Positions 61,186 through 64,000 of a stretch of 64,000 nucleotides of DNA are shown here, one piece after another; the first letter of the stretch is position 1; each line of letters opens with the position of its first letter. Below the pieces are notes generated by a model, which was given only the letters and a program-made list of their open reading frames with translations, was not told where the DNA came from and ran no database searches. A program made the translations under genes and the position numbers. The DNA is taken from contig NZ_CP022987.1 in the NCBI RefSeq assembly GCF_004022565.1, positions 1 to 64,000 on the forward strand. The letters run 5' to 3'. The stretch comes from Pollutimonas thiosulfatoxidans. Its GTDB lineage: Bacteria > Pseudomonadota > Gammaproteobacteria > Burkholderiales > Burkholderiaceae_B.

Positions 61186-62545
61186 CGCTAAAGGCCTCAC
61201 CCACAGTCGGGCTGCTAGCGTCATCGCCGCCCAGGCGCGGCACATGTCGGAAGAAGTCGTAGATGAACAGGCCCACGCCCACGGTAAACAACGAGGCCGT
61301 GGCCACCAGCATCAAGAAGTGCACCTGTATTTTCAGTTGGACATCCAGGTAGCCGATGCCCATTACGCGCTCCAGGTACACCTGGCCGATGCCGGCCGTT
61401 GCAAAAGACAGGGTCATGCCGAACATGCCGGCAATTTGCAGCCAGAAGGCCCAATAACCGATCGAGCTGCCTTGTTCGCGACGCCCCACCATCATCGTGG
61501 GCATGGCATAGGTGATAACGGCCAGGATGATCATGACGTAGGCGCCATAGAAGGCGGCATGGCCGTGCATGGCGGTAATCAGCGTACCGTGTGTCCACTT
61601 GTTGATGTCAGGAAAAGTATGCGCCAGGCCCAGCAAGCCGGCGCCGAACAAGGTGAACACGGCGCTGCCTATGGTCCAGTGCAACGCCAGGCCGTTAGGG
61701 TGGCGTACACCGGTGCGCCGTATGGCAGAGTAGGCGTAGATGGCCATGCCCACCAGCGCCACGGGTTCCAGCGCGCTGAAGAAGCCGCCCAGTGGCAGCC
61801 AGTATGCGGGCACGCCCACCCAGTAATAGTGGTGGGCGGTACCCAGGATGCCGGCAATGAACACCAGGCCCACGATCACATACAGCCACTTCTCCAGCAC
61901 CTCGCGATCGGCGCCCGACAAACGGATAAGCAGGTAGGCCAGGAAGGCGCCCTGGATCATTTCCCAGACGCCTTCCACCCACAGGTGTATGGTCCACCAG
62001 CGGTAGTAGATGGACACCACGTAGTTTTCGTAGTGCAGCAGCGCAGGCAGGTAAAGCACGGCAGAGCTTGCCAGACCCAGCAGCAGCACGCCTTCGGTGG
62101 TGGTGAAGCGACCGGATCGCTTGATGGTCATGCCGATGTTGTACAGAAAGATCAGCATACAGATAACGATCACGATCTTGTGCGGCAGAGGCTGCTCCAG
62201 CAGCTTGTTGCCCGTGCCGTAGCCAAAGAGATAGCCGATGACTGCGGTAACGCCCATGATGGCCCACAGTATGAGCTGTATATACGCCAGCTTCACGCTA
62301 TGCAGTTCCGCTCGCGATTCGTCGACGATCACCCAATAAGTGGCCCCCATGAAGCCCGTCAAGACCCAGACAATAAGTAGATTCGTGTGGATGGTCTTGG
62401 TCACGTCGAACGCCATGACGTTAAGCAGGGGATCGGGCCCGAGATACTTGGCGGCAGACAGCAGGCCGAACACCATTTGCAGCCCGAACAGGATCAAGGC
62501 CAGAGCGAAATACCAATAGGCGACTGACTGAGTTCTATAACGCAT
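61169..62545 (-). CDS. norB: Nitric oxide reductase catalytic subunit NorB (cNOR)
   Basis: 458 aa membrane protein of the haem-copper oxidase superfamily, 12 predicted helices. Haem and non-haem iron ligands are in KTIHTNLLIVWVL, WWTIHLWVEGVWEM (His and catalytic-site Glu), LGTAHHYYWVGVP and THGTLITAMHGHAAFYGAYV. It reduces 2 NO to N2O with electrons from NorC. The length fits cNOR (without the qNOR extension), consistent with a separate NorC gene 45 bp upstream. Confidence 0.95.
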   Translation of the reverse strand: MRYRTQSVAYWYFALALILFGLQMVFGLLSAAKYLGPDPLLNVMAFDVTKTIHTNLLIVWVLTGFMGATYWVIVDESRAELHSVKLAYIQLILWAIMGVTAVIGYLFGYGTGNKLLEQPLPHKIVIVICMLIFLYNIGMTIKRSGRFTTTEGVLLLGLASSAVLYLPALLHYENYVVSIYYRWWTIHLWVEGVWEMIQGAFLAYLLIRLSGADREVLEKWLYVIVGLVFIAGILGTAHHYYWVGVPAYWLPLGGFFSALEPVALVGMAIYAYSAIRRTGVRHPNGLALHWTIGSAVFTLFGAGLLGLAHTFPDINKWTHGTLITAMHGHAAFYGAYVMIILAVITYAMPTMMVGRREQGSSIGYWAFWLQIAGMFGMTLSFATAGIGQVYLERVMGIGYLDVQLKIQVHFLMLVATASLFTVGVGLFIYDFFRHVPRLGGDDASSPTVGEAFSDEASR

Positions 62546-62590
62546 GGCGGCTCCTCGTTTGCAACGCAGCTTCCCCGTACCCGGAGTTCT

Positions 62591-63475
62591 TTATTTGAAT
62601 GACATCAGATAGGCAACCAACTGGTCGATCTGCTCGCTGGTCAGGTCCTTGCCATATGAGGTCGGCATGAAAGACACGCTATTCGCCGAATACATCGGGC
62701 CGGGATGCAAGTAGGCGCTGGGGTCGACGATAGACTCGTGTACGAACTCTTCGGCCGTGGTGGCCTTGCCTTTGTAGTCTGGCGATGCAATGACCTCTTC
62801 TGCCCGGGTCGCCAGGCCAGCGAGCGTAGGTCCGGCCAGGTTCACGCCGGGGGCCGTCGAGTGACAGGCAGCACAGGTAGGTACCGCTGTCTTGAACAGC
62901 GCCTGACCCAAGGCGATGGGATCGTTGCCCGGCGAGACAGGGCGTGCGCCCGGTGGCAGCGATCCCGTGGCACCTTCCTCGGCGACAGTGGCCTCGCCGC
63001 GCTCCTGCTGTTGGGCGATGCTTAGGTCGGTGCCTGGTATGGAGCCGCCGGTAACCAAAATGGGCCGTGGCGGCCACCCTTGGTTGTCGACCTTGCTGAC
63101 CCAATCCATAAAGGCAATCACGTCGGAAATTTCCTGATCGTTCAGATTGGGGTTGGGCATGAGCCGGCGGTGCGTTTGCTCGTCATAGAACTGCGAGGGA
63201 TCTTTCATGAATGCCGTCAGATACGGCACACCGCGGTGCTGTGTGATCTTGGTAAGGTCGGGCGCGTAATAAGCGCCTTCACCAAAGATGGTGTGGCAGT
63301 TGATGCAGTTATTGGCGTGCCAGACGTCCTGGCCGCGCACGACTTCTTCGGTGATGGAGTCGGCGTTGGTCAATTCCGGAAACTGACGATGGCTGTCTAC
63401 CGTAAGCACCAGGAACAACAAGCTGGCAACGGCGGTAGAGGCGATGGCGAAAATGCGGGTCTGGCGTTTGTTCAT
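62591..63475 (-). CDS. norC: Extended diheme NorC cytochrome c subunit
   Basis: 294 aa from the ATG at 63475, with GAGG 8 bp upstream, about twice the usual about 150 aa. The first 135 residues are canonical NorC: an N-terminal anchor helix (IFAIASTAVASLLFLVLTV), CINCH at 57-61, and the GEGAYYAPDL block. A Pro/Gly/Glu-rich linker (140-185) leads to a second cytochrome c domain with CAACH at 201-205 and a late Met (SFMPTSYGKDL). The extra haem may be an electron entry site from periplasmic donors. It is followed by norB. Confidence 0.9.
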   Translation of the reverse strand: MNKRQTRIFAIASTAVASLLFLVLTVDSHRQFPELTNADSITEEVVRGQDVWHANNCINCHTIFGEGAYYAPDLTKITQHRGVPYLTAFMKDPSQFYDEQTHRRLMPNPNLNDQEISDVIAFMDWVSKVDNQGWPPRPILVTGGSIPGTDLSIAQQQERGEATVAEEGATGSLPPGARPVSPGNDPIALGQALFKTAVPTCAACHSTAPGVNLAGPTLAGLATRAEEVIASPDYKGKATTAEEFVHESIVDPSAYLHPGPMYSANSVSFMPTSYGKDLTSEQIDQLVAYLMSFK

Positions 63476-63488
63476 GGCAGCGTCCTCG

Positions 63489-63614
63489 TTAAACGCCGAT
63501 ACCGGACCAGTACATGAGCCCCATAACCGAGGCATAGCCGATGGCGGCAAGCATCAGCGCAAGAACCACAATGCTGACTAACCTTGATACGCGGTACAAC
63601 GCACTTGTCTGCAT
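63489..63614 (-). CDS. 41-residue single-pass membrane peptide at the head of the nor operon
   Basis: 41 aa from the ATG at 63614 with a perfect AAGGAG 7 bp upstream. The sequence has a basic start (MQTSALYRVSRL) and one helix (VSIVVLALMLAAIGYASVMGLMYW). The frame is open farther upstream but only this start has a ribosome site. It ends 13 bp before norC and is probably co-transcribed. Small single-helix subunits occur in haem-copper oxidases, so a NorCB assembly or stability factor is a reasonable guess. No family was recognised. Confidence 0.7.
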   Translation of the reverse strand: MQTSALYRVSRLVSIVVLALMLAAIGYASVMGLMYWSGIGV

Positions 63615-63709
63615 GATCGCACTCCTTGACGGGGCCAGGTCGTTCCCGAAAGGTACACCGCAAGACCGAGGCAGAACGTAACAAGGTGTATCGCCAAGTT
63701 CTCTGTAGG

Positions 63710-63738
63710 CTTGAAAACCATGGGCCTGGCCCCCATGT
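63710..63738 (+). promoter_or_regulatory. Sigma-32 (RpoH) heat-shock promoter for htpG
   Basis: CTTGAAA (63710-63716) and CCCATGT (63732-63738) separated by 15 bp match the sigma-32 consensus CTTGAAA-N(11-16)-CCCATnT. It is about 45 bp upstream of the htpG start, giving a short leader. The spacer also makes a CATGGG/CCCATG inverted repeat with the -10, which is likely incidental. Confidence 0.85.
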
Positions 63739-63784
63739 TGCAAGAATCGCCTTCAACCTTTTTCTTTACAGACCAGATCGAACA

Positions 63785-64000
63785 ATGACTCAAACAGACA
63801 TCCACGAACAGTCGGAAACCCTGGGCTTTCAGGCCGAGGTCAAGCAGCTGCTGCACCTGATGATTCACTCCTTGTACAGCAACAAGGAGATCTTCCTGCG
63901 CGAGCTGGTGTCCAACGCGTCGGACGCCTGCGACAAGCTGCGCTTCGAGGCCATCGACAACCCCGACCTCTTTCAGGGCGATACGGATCTTCGCATCCGC
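63785..64000 (+). CDS. htpG: Molecular chaperone HtpG (Hsp90), N-terminal part
   Basis: The first 72 codons run off the window. FQAEVKQLLHLMIHSLYSNKEIFLRELVSNASDACDKLRFEA is the HtpG N-terminal signature with the ATP-site ExxxNxxD (ELVSNASDA). It is a cytosolic dimeric ATP-dependent chaperone. The start lacks a strong ribosome site (ACCAGATCGAACA before ATG), but a near-consensus sigma-32 promoter precedes it. It is divergent from the nor operon. Confidence 0.95.
   Translation, partial: MTQTDIHEQSETLGFQAEVKQLLHLMIHSLYSNKEIFLRELVSNASDACDKLRFEAIDNPDLFQGDTDLRIR

Noticed and set aside
63615..63709. FNR/NNR-type box (TTGAT-N4-ATCAA) for the nor operon
   Set aside because: No acceptable match was found by eye between the small peptide gene and htpG; control of nor is left open.
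63710..63744. Rho-independent terminator upstream of htpG
   Set aside because: The inverted repeat has no T-tract and coincides exactly with a sigma-32 promoter.

Overview
The window looks like a chromosomal segment of a GC-rich betaproteobacterium of the Alcaligenaceae type (Pusillimonas/Bordetella/Achromobacter relatives). This is inferred from family content: two Bug-type tripartite tricarboxylate transporter receptors, an Hpa-type meta-pathway tail, a norCBQD denitrification cluster next to htpG, and codon usage. No rRNA or housekeeping marker is present to fix the genus.

Region 1 (1-14054) is catabolic. A LIV-type ABC importer (substrate-binding protein, LivH, LivM, LivG, LivF) leads into an SDR, a ferredoxin-reductase-like flavoprotein, an NTF2-fold protein, HpaH hydratase, HpaI aldolase and a YghU-type glutathione enzyme. 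A convergent unit holds a MarR regulator, a Bug receptor with a clear promoter and operator, an aromatic-ring flavin monooxygenase and an ACMSD-like amidohydrolase. Together they suggest uptake and meta-type breakdown of an aromatic or dicarboxylic compound. No ring-cleavage dioxygenase lies in the window.

Region 2 (14252-20162) is a sulfide-response locus: a DUF4395-like membrane protein, a type II sulfide:quinone oxidoreductase, a small membrane protein, and a HlyD-FtsX-ATPase exporter in tight series. Opposite them is a BigR/SqrR-like ArsR repressor with two cysteines and a 26-bp perfect palindrome. Region 3 (20288-29684) holds a TctCBA transporter, a Fic protein, UPF0178, a TorF-like porin, MerR, an alpha/beta hydrolase, a MazG-like pyrophosphohydrolase and a secreted GH75-like protein.

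Region 4 (29819-58127, about 28.3 kb) is a genomic island inserted in a tRNA-Leu(CAA) gene. It is bounded by a 44-bp perfect direct repeat of the tRNA 3' half, with a tyrosine integrase beside the intact tRNA. Cargo is mostly defence: an AlbA/NB-ARC STAND gene split by an IS256-family element; a near-continuous operon Fic-McrB(EVE)-McrC-HsdM-HsdS-HsdR; an AbiEi/AbiEii toxin-antitoxin pair; and a module of C5-cytosine methyltransferase, GHKL ATPase and an unknown Rossmann-like protein. Mobilisation genes (MobC, MOBP relaxase, VirB5, EexN, VirB6) without a full type IV secretion system mark it as an integrative mobilisable element or a decayed ICE. The island also carries its own tRNA-Leu(CAA), split in the anticodon loop by a 235-nt group I intron closely resembling the Azoarcus IC3 intron.

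Region 5 (58282-64000) returns to chromosome: norD, norQ, norB, a diheme norC, a 41-residue membrane peptide, and the start of htpG behind a near-consensus sigma-32 promoter.
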